NCBI RefSeq assembly: GCF_003044065.1
Contig: NZ_PZJJ01000010.1
Coordinates: forward strand, 1 to 64,000
Direction of reading: 5' to 3'
DNA length: 64,000 nt
Source: Alkalicoccus saliphilus
GTDB taxonomy: Bacteria > Bacillota > Bacilli > Bacillales > Salisediminibacteriaceae
Translations under genes and position numbers: made by a program
Notes under the pieces: model-generated
Seen by the model: the letters and a program-made list of their open reading frames with translations, nothing else
Database searches by the model: none
What the model was told of the DNA's origin: nothing
Part shown: one piece after another, positions 43,769-51,397 of the stretch
How the letters are laid out: every line of letters begins with the position of its first letter
Numbering within the stretch: the stretch's first letter is position 1

Positions 43769-45615
43769 GGGGCTGTCTCAAAAGCCCTTTCTGAAACAAA
43801 AAAAAGCGGTGCCGGATGTGTCAGGTACCGCTTTTTTTGGAATAAAAAGAGAAAAAGACAAAAAAACAGCGGAAAGCCGAGCGGCCTCCGGCCACTTTCA
43901 GGAGGTTGTGGGCTGCGGCAAGCAGCCCGACCTCCAGGGTGACCTTCTCGAGGCCGCGGAGGTGAAAGCGGCGGAACGACCGATTGCCCTTGATCTGCCC
44001 GAACACGCTTTCGACCTCGACTTTTCGTTTCGCGTAGGTCGCTGCGCCTTCAGGAGACCAAAGGAAGGCTCTGGCTTTGGCTTTTTCTTCTTCGTAGGTC
44101 GGGTTCCAGAACACCTGCCGGTTTCCTTCCGCTTTCGTACAGAAGGCTTTGATCGGACAATCCGAACAGTCCTCGCTTTCGTAGCGTTTAAAATCCCGGC
44201 GGTAGCCGGCGGCATCGGTCCGGCTGGTGTAGCCCCGGAACGTGACCCGCCGGTTGTTCGGACAAAGGAACCAGTCGTTCGTTTCGTCGTAGTCCCAGTT
44301 CTGGATCTTGTCGATCCGTTTCGTAAACGAGGGTTTCGTTTCGGCAGCCAGGGTGTTGTAAGGAATCAAAAACGGGTGCTCTGCCTGGAGGGGCGCCTCT
44401 TCCAGGAGATACGTATAGTTTGGTTCACTGCCATAGCCGGCATCCGCCGCGAGCTGCTTGGGAAACGGCAGGGACCGGGAGCGGAGAAGCTCCAGGTGCG
44501 GGATCAGGCAGCGGGTATCGGTTGGGCGCTGATGCACCGAATAGCCGAGCACAAACTGGTTTTCCGTACCCATCTGCACGTTGTAGCCCGGTTTCAGCTG
44601 GCCGTTTTCCATATGATCTTCCTTCAGGCGCATAAACGTGGCATCGGGATCGGTTTTGGAAAAACTGTTCCGGTGGCCGAAGGTGGCGAGCTGGCTTTCA
44701 TACCGTTCCAGCCGCGGCAGGTAGTCGCGGCTGAGGGTCCGGTGGATTTTTCGTACGTGCTGAAAGACCGCCCGCTTTTCTTTTCGGACCAGCCGGTCCG
44801 GTTCCACTTTCCACTCTGCTTCCGCCTGGTGCATCTCGTGTTCCACGGCCTCGGCGGCTTCCCGGACTTTCTGCGGGGACACGCGCTCCGGGGTTTCCCC
44901 GGCCTCGGAGGCATCGGCTTCGATGGTGGCTTCAATGTGGGCAAGGAGGCCGGTCAGCTTCTCCTGGAGCCGGGCTTCGTGCTTTTCGACTGATTTACGC
45001 CAGACGAACGTATACCGGTTGGCGTTCGCTTCGATTTTGGTCCCGTCGAGAAAATAGGTGTCCATCGAGATATACTGTTCGTCCAGCAGCAGTTCGACGA
45101 GGCGGGTGAACAGCGGCGTAAGGATGTCCTGCATCCGTTCCGAACGGAACCGGTTGATCGTGCGGAAATCCGGTTCCTGCCGGGCGGCCAGCCACATCAT
45201 CGGGAGATTCTCCCGGAGAGAGCGGGCGATCTGCCGGCAGGAATACCATTTCTGTGTGTAGGCGTAGAGGACGATTTTCGTCATCATTTTCGGTTGGTAG
45301 GCCGGGCGTCCGCCGCCTTCGTACGGGGCGAAGAAGAGGTCGTTGTCCACCGCCTCCACAAAGGTGTGGATCACCCGGGCCACGTGATCGTCCGGGATCA
45401 AATCGCTGAAATCCATAGGCAGGACCAGCTGTCCCATGGTATACTCTTGGAAAGTAGCCGTTTGGCTGCTCATAAAAAATCGCCTCCTGGTGGTGTTGGT
45501 TTTGTCGCTTACACACACAGGTTCGGCGATTTTTTTCTTTTTCCTTCTATAAATTTCTTCTATACATAAAAAAGGGCTGTCCCGTCGATAATATATCGAC
45601 TTATGGGACAGCCCC
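43769..45615 (-). mobile_element. IS1182-type insertion sequence
   Basis: About 1.85 kb carrying one transposase gene between inverted ends: left GGGGCTGTCTCAAAAG, right CTTATGGGACAGCCCC. The right end also contains a GGGCTGTCCCGTCGAT...ATCGAC hairpin like those downstream of usp genes. The GC content is clearly higher than in the flanking DNA. No clear target duplication was made out. Confidence 0.8.
43821..45473 (-). CDS. IS1182-family transposase
   Basis: A 550-residue DDE transposase. N-terminal DUF772-type region: SDLIPDDHVARVIHTFVEAVD and GGGRPAYQPKMMTKIVLYAYTQ. It continues with RQIARSLRENLPMMWLAARQEPDFRTINRFR, the catalytic core with DTYFLDGTKIEANANRYTF and QLAADAGYGSEPNY, and a C-terminal CDCPIKAFC-like zinc-binding block followed by VESVFGQIKGNRSFRRFHLRG. 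It appears intact. AGGAGG lies 8 nt before the ATG at 45473. The long plus-strand frame opposite it is a composition artefact. Confidence 0.92.
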   Translation of the reverse strand: MSSQTATFQEYTMGQLVLPMDFSDLIPDDHVARVIHTFVEAVDNDLFFAPYEGGGRPAYQPKMMTKIVLYAYTQKWYSCRQIARSLRENLPMMWLAARQEPDFRTINRFRSERMQDILTPLFTRLVELLLDEQYISMDTYFLDGTKIEANANRYTFVWRKSVEKHEARLQEKLTGLLAHIEATIEADASEAGETPERVSPQKVREAAEAVEHEMHQAEAEWKVEPDRLVRKEKRAVFQHVRKIHRTLSRDYLPRLERYESQLATFGHRNSFSKTDPDATFMRLKEDHMENGQLKPGYNVQMGTENQFVLGYSVHQRPTDTRCLIPHLELLRSRSLPFPKQLAADAGYGSEPNYTYLLEEAPLQAEHPFLIPYNTLAAETKPSFTKRIDKIQNWDYDETNDWFLCPNNRRVTFRGYTSRTDAAGYRRDFKRYESEDCSDCPIKAFCTKAEGNRQVFWNPTYEEEKAKARAFLWSPEGAATYAKRKVEVESVFGQIKGNRSFRRFHLRGLEKVTLEVGLLAAAHNLLKVAGGRSAFRCFFVFFSFYSKKSGT

Positions 45616-45674
45616 GTCTTTTCGTGCGGTTTTTCGTTTTTATTATACCTTGACTGGAGGAGGTGTTGATACCA

Positions 45675-45899
45675 TTAAACTTCCTGCTTCATATAATTCA
45701 AGATATCCAACTCTCTGTAGATTCCTTTCTCACTTTTCAACACCGGTGCATAAACTTCTCCGATCAATTCTTTTAACTCTTTCTGTGCTTCAGGCGTATG
45801 CAGAATATTTCGTTCCTTAAATGAAATTGTCTGCTGGGTTAAATGTTGTCTGGCCTGTTCACAGACCGAACAGCCGTCTATTGTATATAAAGTAATCAT
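45675..45899 (-). CDS. Glutaredoxin/NrdH-like protein
   Basis: A 74-residue thioredoxin-fold protein. The active site is in LYTIDGCSVCEQARQHL (CSVC at residues 10-13), followed by FKERNIL and APVLKSEKGIYRELD, where a cis-proline equivalent (AP) is kept. Length and motifs fit glutaredoxin-like proteins. It is divergent from the Crp/Fnr-type gene with 53 bp between starts. It may be an electron donor for neighbouring redox enzymes. All active-site residues are ordinary cysteines, in contrast to the selenoproteins. Confidence 0.82.
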   Translation of the reverse strand: MITLYTIDGCSVCEQARQHLTQQTISFKERNILHTPEAQKELKELIGEVYAPVLKSEKGIYRELDILNYMKQEV

Positions 45900-45952
45900 T
45901 TTCTGCTCCTTTATGTTATTATTAGCTTGATAAAATCAGGGGGGATGATCCC

Positions 45953-46633
45953 ATGGATAAATTGACAATGCTTTCACACATCAGCCTGTTTGATGAACTT
46001 TCCAAAGAGGAACTGATGACGATCGATAAGATGAGTGAAATGAGACCCGTGAAAAAAGGGACCGTCATCGTCTCTCCGGACCATCCTATGGAAGCCCTCT
46101 TTTTATTGAAGCAGGGCCAGGTCCGCTTGTACCAGATGAACGAAGAGGGAAAGCAGTTCACAATGGATATTCTAGTTGACGGGAATATTTTCGGTGAAAC
46201 GGGCTCCGTCACCTTAACGGATGATCAAATTTATGCGGAAGCCATGACCGATACGTACTTATGCCTCCTCAGCCATAACGATTTTGAAAACTTTATAGAG
46301 GCGAACCCAAAAATCGCTCTCAAATTAATCGACATTCTTTCTTCCCGATTGAAGGATTTTTACAGTTTCAGCGAAAAAATTGCCTTAAGGGACGTAAAGC
46401 ACCGCCTCCTTTATTTATTGTTGATGCTGAGTGAAAAAACCGGGCACCGAAAAAACAACTGGCAGTCGATTGAAATGAAACTCACGCACCAGGATATCGC
46501 TCATATGATTGGAGCGACCCGGGAAACGACAAGTACCGTCCTCAGTCAGCTGAAAAAAGAAGGCTTCCTGAAAAAAGTCCGATACTTTTCCGTCGATGCT
46601 GATAAGACAAAAGAGTATCTCGGACTCCCTTGA
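45953..46633 (+). CDS. Crp/Fnr-family transcriptional regulator
   Basis: A 226-residue regulator. An N-terminal cyclic-nucleotide-type beta-barrel (VKKGTVIVSPDHPMEALFLLKQGQVRLYQMNEEGKQF...NIFGETGSV) leads to a long dimer helix and a winged helix-turn-helix (LTHQDIAHMIGATRETTSTVLSQLKKEGFL). The barrel has one lone Cys, so there is no Fnr-type iron-sulfur cluster. The recognition helix keeps Arg-Glu of CRP (RET) but not the third Arg, compatible with TGTAA rather than TGTGA half-sites. It is the best candidate to bind the four 16-bp boxes in this region. GGGGGGATGATCCC precedes the ATG. Confidence 0.88.
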   Translation: MDKLTMLSHISLFDELSKEELMTIDKMSEMRPVKKGTVIVSPDHPMEALFLLKQGQVRLYQMNEEGKQFTMDILVDGNIFGETGSVTLTDDQIYAEAMTDTYLCLLSHNDFENFIEANPKIALKLIDILSSRLKDFYSFSEKIALRDVKHRLLYLLLMLSEKTGHRKNNWQSIEMKLTHQDIAHMIGATRETTSTVLSQLKKEGFLKKVRYFSVDADKTKEYLGLP

Positions 46634-46877
46634 TACAAGGAAGCCGTTTTTAAAGAGATATTTTACAACAGCTAGCAAAAACAAAGCGATTAAAATTTTT
46701 CCAAAGCACATTTTATTCTTTTTGCAACTTTATCAAGCCTTCATTTTATACTACACTTTTTCAACTCAAGAGCCTGTAATGTTCCTTACAATACGATTGA
46801 TTCCAGCGATTAATTTTATCTACTAATAAAAAACGTAAAAGGGGGCGGTCACGAAAGCCCTTTTTTCTTTTCACCTA

Positions 46878-46911
46878 AAAAAGCGATGTCGGAAACATCC
46901 GGCATCGCTTT
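46878..46911. terminator. Bidirectional terminator between convergent genes
   Basis: AAGCGATG and CATCGCTT arms with flanking A and T runs, between the Crp/Fnr-type gene and the peroxiredoxin-like gene. Confidence 0.75.
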
Positions 46912-46957
46912 TCTCATTACACAGAAGGGCTTTTCAAACAGTTGAGTGTAAGCTGGT

Positions 46958-47464
46958 TTATTTTAAATGTTGCTCGATATATTTTGTTGTTTTCCGGAGG
47001 GCCTTCGCATCCGGTCTACCAAACGGTCCCGACTGCTTCTGCATAAAAAGGATTCTTCCTTTCTCATCGAGCAGAAAGACTGCAGGTTCCACATGCTTTC
47101 CTTCATCTTCATTGGGGCTTCTTTCATCGTCATGATAATACACGCCATAATCTTCCAGAATCTTGTACTCTTCATCGGCAAGCATTGGAAGAGGAAACTG
47201 GTTTTCCTTCTGCCAAGCTTTAAAATTTTCCAAACTGTCCGAAGAGACAGTGGTAAAATAAATATTATTTTTCGTGAAATAGCTTTCGTTCTCTTTAATA
47301 TCCTCCATATCTTTTTTGCACAATGGTCACCAGGAACCTCGGAAATAAATGATGTACCTCCATCCGCCGCGTTCCTGCATATCTTCCTGAAGACGATAGG
47401 TTTTCCCACTGACGGAGGGGAGGGTACAGTCGGGCGCCTGTTCTCTCAATCTGAATTCCTTCAT
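46958..47464 (-). CDS. Peroxiredoxin-like selenoprotein (Sec46, UxxC)
   Basis: A 168-residue AhpC/TSA-type thioredoxin-fold protein, provided the UGA at 47327-47329 is selenocysteine. It starts MKEFRLREQAPDCTLPSVSG, runs through WRYIIYFRGSW-U-PLCKKDMED, and continues KNNIYFTTVSSDSLENFKAWQ, LPMLADEEYKILEDYGV and AVFLLDEKGRILF, all usual for the family. The UxxC replaces the CxxC of close homologues. A short GAUAU/AUAUU hairpin with a GGAGG loop follows the UGA. Ribosome binding is weak (GAGATGAG). It is convergent with the Crp/Fnr-type gene. Expected role: reduction of peroxides or disulfides in the cytosol. Confidence 0.85.
47297..47311 (-). promoter_or_regulatory. SECIS-like hairpin of the peroxiredoxin-like gene
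   Basis: On the mRNA, GAUAU-GGAGG-AUAUU: five pairs (one G-U) with a G-rich loop starting 21 nt after the UGA. Weaker than the other two, but correctly placed. Confidence 0.55.
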
Positions 47465-47705
47465 CTTTTCTCATCTCATTTTCAAATATTGTAGGTTAAC
47501 TAGCAACTTGCCGGAATTATTCCCTCTCTGAAATTTCTAAAACGAAAAGAATCTGTTATTTTTCAGTTACGAGAGCTCTTTTTCACTACGGATAGGAAGA
47601 ATAGGTAAGCAGTTTTTTGCTCACCAGCCGAAGATCAAGAACTATGGAATGGAGGTATTGTATCCCTTCTTTTGGTTCTAGATTTAATTTCTTTTATCTT
47701 AAATA
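47465..47705. other. Intergenic, left flank of the IS630 insertion
   Basis: 240 bp without a gene. 47645-47705 is similar to 49932-49990, the sequence left of dif-like site C, so the IS630 element split a repeated dif-flanking segment. Confidence 0.5.
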
Positions 47706-47730
47706 TATAAGTTGAATATATGAATCCGAT

Positions 47731-48414
47731 TTATAGGCGCACACAAAGACGATCGATGATCTCTTCCTGCCTGTGGCTGATATCGCGGATGAATTCTCGT
47801 ACTTTTAACGTAATCTTTTGGACATTCGGAAAGAAGACGTTATGAATCACCGATTCTTTTAACCATTTCCATAAACCTTCCATGAGATTTAGCTGGGGGC
47901 TGTAGGCTGGCAGGAAGACGAGTTCCAGGCGACTCCGATTCGCCTGGAGAAACGGATGCAGGAGTTTGGCATGATGAATGCGGGCATTATCCAGGATCAT
48001 CACGATCTTCCCGGCAGGGTAATACGCCAGTACTTTGTGCAGAAATGCCAGAAACACGCCGGCATCATATCGTTCTTCCTCGGTGCAGAGGATATCTCCC
48101 GTTTCGTAATTCAATATACCAAGCAATTTGACGCCTTTGTGTTTGCCGAACGTCGGAATGATTCGCTGCCTGCCTTTTAGGAACCAGGTCCGTTGGATGG
48201 CTTGATAATCGCGGATCATCGATTCATCTTCAAAAAGCAGGTGAGCTATTTCTTCATTCAATAATTTTTTTTTAGCTTCGGGAAGGTGTCTTCTCGGAAC
48301 GTTCGCTGTTTTTCCGGATCTGCTTTTTCCAGGGTGTAGGTCGGCCGGGTATAACTCAACCCCAAGTGATGAAGCACCGTAGACATGCCGCGCAGCGAAT
48401 ACGAAATGCCCCAT
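47731..48414 (-). CDS. IS630 transposase, C-terminal frame (DDE domain)
   Basis: It carries the catalytic part of an IS630 transposase: LLFEDESMIRDYQAIQRTW with the first Asp, KIVMILDNARIHHAKLL with the second, and VFLPAYSPQLNLMEGLWKWLK with the final Glu. The in-frame ATG-like starts upstream are not needed. The frame is most likely reached from orfA by slippage at a nine-A run near 48267-48275 (AAGCTAAAAAAAAATTA on the minus strand), as in related elements. All catalytic residues are present, so the element may be active. Confidence 0.85.
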   Translation of the reverse strand: MGHFVFAARHVYGASSLGVELYPADLHPGKSRSGKTANVPRRHLPEAKKKLLNEEIAHLLFEDESMIRDYQAIQRTWFLKGRQRIIPTFGKHKGVKLLGILNYETGDILCTEEERYDAGVFLAFLHKVLAYYPAGKIVMILDNARIHHAKLLHPFLQANRSRLELVFLPAYSPQLNLMEGLWKWLKESVIHNVFFPNVQKITLKVREFIRDISHRQEEIIDRLCVRL

Positions 48415-48788
48415 TCGTTCTGTACAAAGGCGACGGCCAGCGCGAGCGTCCAGTTATACCGGGCCGGAAACCCAACATCTGCGGGAACCTTGGTAGAAAT
48501 CGTTTCGACCAGCACCGCTTTTTGGGTCGGCGACAATTTCGGTGGTTTTCCGGAGGAATGCCCGATAGCGAGCCCAGAGAGCCCGTTCTTTTGATAGGTC
48601 GCAATGTAAATGCCCACCGTTTCTGCATGGCGATCGAGAATCTGTGCAATCTCATACCGTTTATAGCCGCTTAAAAACAAATAAACGGCCTGGTACCGTT
48701 CAAACATCCGGCGGTCTTTCGCCTGTCGCATCGCTTCCTGGACTTCCTCGAGTTCACGTTGCCTATCCATGATGCCTCCACCTTCCAC
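48258..48788 (-). CDS. IS630 transposase, N-terminal frame (DNA-binding)
   Basis: A helix-turn-helix pair: ERYQAVYLFLSGYKRYEIAQILDRHAETVGIYI, then GKPPKLSPTQKAVLVETI and WGISYSLRGMSTVLHHLGLSYTRPTYTLEKADPEKQ. This is the DNA-binding half of an IS630 transposase. It ends at KKNY just after the A-run where the downstream frame takes over. The start is probably the ATG of MDRQRELEEV, a few codons inside. Confidence 0.85.
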   Translation of the reverse strand: MEGGGIMDRQRELEEVQEAMRQAKDRRMFERYQAVYLFLSGYKRYEIAQILDRHAETVGIYIATYQKNGLSGLAIGHSSGKPPKLSPTQKAVLVETISTKVPADVGFPARYNWTLALAVAFVQNEWGISYSLRGMSTVLHHLGLSYTRPTYTLEKADPEKQRTFREDTFPKLKKNY

Positions 48789-48848
48789 GGGTTTTTTCTT
48801 TCCTATTCCCGTTTTGGAAGTTTCGGAAGCTTTTGCTCAACTTATATA

Positions 48849-48877
48849 GCTTCTAATAATATTGGATTATGTTAATA
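48849..48877 (+). other. dif-like Xer recombination site B
   Basis: GCTTCTAATAA, 7-bp centre TATTGGA, right arm TTATGTTAATA. Same orientation as site A. The IS630 element ends 2 bp to its left. Confidence 0.55.
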
Positions 48878-48970
48878 ATAATCAATTTAAACATAAAAAA
48901 TATAGAAGTTTATCCAATAAGGAATAAGGAAACAGAATCTATGTAACAACATATAAAGGAGGCGTTTTGA

Positions 48971-49297
48971 ATGGCTCATGAAAATCATACCGATCTTTTA
49001 CATGCTCTGCACGACTGTATGACTGAATGTAACCATTGTTTTGATGCATGCTTACAAGAAGACGACGTTAAAATGATGGCTGAGTGTATTCGTTTAGATA
49101 GAGAGTGCGCGGATATTTGCGGCTATCTCGAACAAGCTATTTCTAGAAATAGTCCCTTTATAAAAGAATTAGCAGCCGTTTGTGCGACCATTTGTGAAGC
49201 TTGTGGAAATGAGTGTAAAAAACATGATCACGATCATTGTCAAAAGTGTGCCGAGGCATGTTTCAAATGTGCAGAAGCTTGTAAAGATGTAGCTTAG
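48971..49297 (+). CDS. Four-helix-bundle copper-binding protein
   Basis: A 108-residue Cys- and His-rich protein of the DUF326/four-helix copper storage (Csp-like) family. Cysteines recur along the helices (DCMTECNHCFDACLQ, ECIRLDRECADICGYL, CATICEACGNECKK, CQKCAEACFKCAEACK), the pattern that loads Cu(I) inside the bundle. There is no signal peptide, so it would store copper in the cytosol. AAAGGAGG lies 8 nt before the ATG. The gene stands alone between dif-like sites B and C, making a 1.1-kb cassette. Confidence 0.9.
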   Translation: MAHENHTDLLHALHDCMTECNHCFDACLQEDDVKMMAECIRLDRECADICGYLEQAISRNSPFIKELAAVCATICEACGNECKKHDHDHCQKCAEACFKCAEACKDVA

Positions 49298-49440
49298 TTT
49301 AAGAAATAAAGAACGTAATTCATGAGTGGTACTTGTCAAATAGGTGTTTGTAATTTTTGCTGATAATAACGAGGAGTTAACTCCTATATAATTGATCATT
49401 CAAACTTTTGAAAGATAAAATGTTACGATGTAAATAGGAA

Positions 49441-49492
49441 GAACCCATTCTGTAGAGAGTAATTATACTCATGAAGAATGGGTTTTTAATGT
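49441..49492 (+). terminator. Terminator of the copper-binding protein gene
   Basis: AACCCATTCT and AGAATGGGTT arms with a 23-nt loop and a following TTTTTAA run. Confidence 0.7.
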
Positions 49493-49990
49493 TTGATAAA
49501 CTACTATCAGAAGCATTTCTAGCTTTTATGTGTTACGACTCTCTTAAATAAAGAAGAGTATGTAAAAATGATTCGACAATATTCGACCGATTCTAATTGG
49601 AAATGTTATATTTCTTGTTTTTGGCAACATTCTCATACGATCATTTGGCCGCTACTTTATTTTCCTGAGTCTAGAGCATCGCCTATGGTAAATCCTACGA
49701 AAGTATCTCTTTCTCTTTCTTCGATTAGCTTTGAAAAGATGACTAAAAATAAAGATTCTCGTAGCCATTTTGAACGCGAATCAATTTATTTAACATATTT
49801 TTTCAGCCATTGTAGGCCTCTTGGATAACAGGTCGAAATAGTCTTCAAGTTGTTCCGTCACGGACGAATGCCCGATATAAGATACAATAGCAGTAAATGA
49901 TCAAGCACCCGTCCATCGACAATATAACATTGAAATGGAAGGAAGGTATGCATTCTTTTGGTTCTCTATTTAATTTTTCATATCTTAAAT

Positions 49991-50018
49991 AACTTCTACT
50001 AAGTTGGATTATGTTAAG
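49991..50018 (+). other. dif-like Xer recombination site C
   Basis: ACTTCTACTAA, 6-bp centre GTTGGA, right arm TTATGTTAAGT (28 bp starting at 49992 with a leading A). The centre is identical to that of site A. Arms are partly palindromic, as in Xer sites. Confidence 0.6.
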
Positions 50019-50206
50019 TAAGCAATGAAAAGTAACAAATAATTACAGTTGAGTCTTTGACCGAAGACTTTTAATGAAGCAGGTATAACTTCAATTTTTT
50101 AAAGGGAAAAATTAGAATTAGCACCATGGCGCCAGACATGCCCGGCACACTAGTCTGTAGAATTCTTCTTTAGAACCTCCTCGTTTGATCAGAAAGAAAC
50201 CCGAAA

Positions 50207-51076
50207 CTAAAATATCATAAGGTTAATGATCATAAATCCTCCTACTCCAACCAAAAGCACGGAGATAAATAATTTCATAAGATCTGGTTGAATTTTTTGT
50301 TGCAACAGGGGACCCACTTGACCTCCGATCAACACACCTGGAGCTGTAAATATCACAATTTGACTAATCAACTCTAAGGATTCAAAATCTGTAGATTGGA
50401 CGTAGAAAAGAACACGAACAATCGATGCTGTTAATGCCGTTATTGCTACTAGAAAAATAGCTGTTGCTACCGCAACCCGTGTAGGTAGCCTGCACTTGAC
50501 AATCAATTGATACTCTTGCAATTCTGCAAGTCCCACAGAGATCATTCCATAAAACATACCACCAATGAGAGAAAAAAATCGAGCTAGTTTTGGCGCGCAT
50601 ATCGTATAAAGGTATATATTTCCTTGGCGGTCGGTTAGCTTTGATTCAAAGTCTTCTGCGATTATTTTGTTGCCAAATAGAACTCTTTTTTTATCTTTGC
50701 GATATGATAAATAAATTTGCCAGCCTACAAATAGAATTCCTATAGCAAAAGTTATTTCCAACCATAAATCTGGGACGAACCCAGAAATAAGAGCACCCAG
50801 GATCCCAGCCGGAATTGCAAAATATAATAGGTTTTTCGCAAGTGCATAATCAACCAGTCGTGCTCTAATATATCCGTACATCCCTGACCCAAAGCCAAAT
50901 ACTTCCGTTATTATTGCCGCTCCTATAGCTGTAAAAGGGTGTATCCCTAGTATAATTATAAATATGGGAGAAAAAAAGACAGAGCCTCCGATACCACTAG
51001 CAGTTGCAATCGCCGCTATGAGGATCGATACAGGAAACATAAACCAATACTCAAAAAATTCCACAATGTATTTCAC
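50207..51076 (-). CDS. TSUP-family (TauE/SafE) membrane transporter
   Basis: A 289-residue permease with about eight helices of the sulfite exporter TauE/SafE family. The N-terminal repeat motif IAAIATASGIGGSVFFSPIFIIILGIHPFTAIGAAIITEVFGFGSG is typical, and the second repeat has CRLPTRVAVATAIFLVAITALTAS and FTAPGVLIGGQVGPLL. It probably exports sulfite, sulfonates or a related sulfur anion. It starts at GTG 51076 with GGAAAGG close upstream. A 10-bp hairpin lies in the leader. Confidence 0.85.
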   Translation of the reverse strand: MKYIVEFFEYWFMFPVSILIAAIATASGIGGSVFFSPIFIIILGIHPFTAIGAAIITEVFGFGSGMYGYIRARLVDYALAKNLLYFAIPAGILGALISGFVPDLWLEITFAIGILFVGWQIYLSYRKDKKRVLFGNKIIAEDFESKLTDRQGNIYLYTICAPKLARFFSLIGGMFYGMISVGLAELQEYQLIVKCRLPTRVAVATAIFLVAITALTASIVRVLFYVQSTDFESLELISQIVIFTAPGVLIGGQVGPLLQQKIQPDLMKLFISVLLVGVGGFMIINLMIF

Positions 51077-51397
51077 ACCCTTTCCTATCTAACATAAAAC
51101 TTAATCACCTACTTTTGAACTACGAAAGTAGGTGGTTATGTCAAGATCATTCAAGTACTGTCTATCAAATGAAAGTTGAACAAGTTCTAAGAGACCCAAG
51201 GCGGGAATTAAAGTAGCGCCTTTTATTTTCAACTTTATTCAATATCGGAGCCTTGATCATCAATTACTTCTTTTTCGTTGGTTTAATTCCACCTTGTTTT
51301 ATCGTATAAAATAGTTAATAAATCTTCATTGCAATTGCATCAGATGATCCCCCATCAATCTTTATTAAATTCCACTGGTGTTTATACTAATATAGCT
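51077..51397. other. Intergenic region with two inverted repeats
   Basis: 320 bp without a gene. AAAGTTGAA near 51171 and TTCAACTTT near 51227 form a loose inverted pair. The tighter hairpin at 51106 is listed separately. Confidence 0.35.
51106..51134. promoter_or_regulatory. 10-bp inverted repeat upstream of the TauE/SafE gene
   Basis: CACCTACTTT pairs with AAAGTAGGTG around TGAACTACG, 30 bp before the start codon. It may be an operator or leader hairpin. Confidence 0.5.

Larger units (their letters stand above)
47706..48846 (-). mobile_element. IS630-type insertion sequence
   Basis: 1141 bp with inverted ends TATAAGTTGA and TCAACTTATA, flanked by TA on both sides (47704-47705, 48847-48848), the IS630-family target. 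It carries two overlapping frames joined by a frameshift site. It sits immediately left of dif-like site B. Confidence 0.85.
49298..50206. other. Intergenic region with terminator, decayed sequence and a dif-like site
   Basis: About 900 bp. After the csp terminator, fragments on the minus strand between 49640 and 49900 read like broken protein pieces (for example SYIGHSSVTEQLEDYFDLL), interrupted by stops, without a recognised family. Site C follows. No intact gene is seen. Confidence 0.4.

Noticed and set aside
43809-44993. 394-codon plus-strand frame opposite the IS1182 transposase
   Set aside because: It is antisense to a well-supported transposase, arises from GC-rich codon bias, and its product has no recognisable domain.
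46948-46963. TGTAAGCTGGTTTATT as a fifth Crp/Fnr-like box
   Set aside because: The right arm does not match CTTACA, and it lies beyond the stop codon of the peroxiredoxin-like gene, not upstream of a start.
49568-49828. 86-codon plus-strand frame
   Set aside because: The Ser-rich product lacks a ribosome binding site. The opposite strand reads more like broken protein pieces, so the stretch is treated as decayed sequence.
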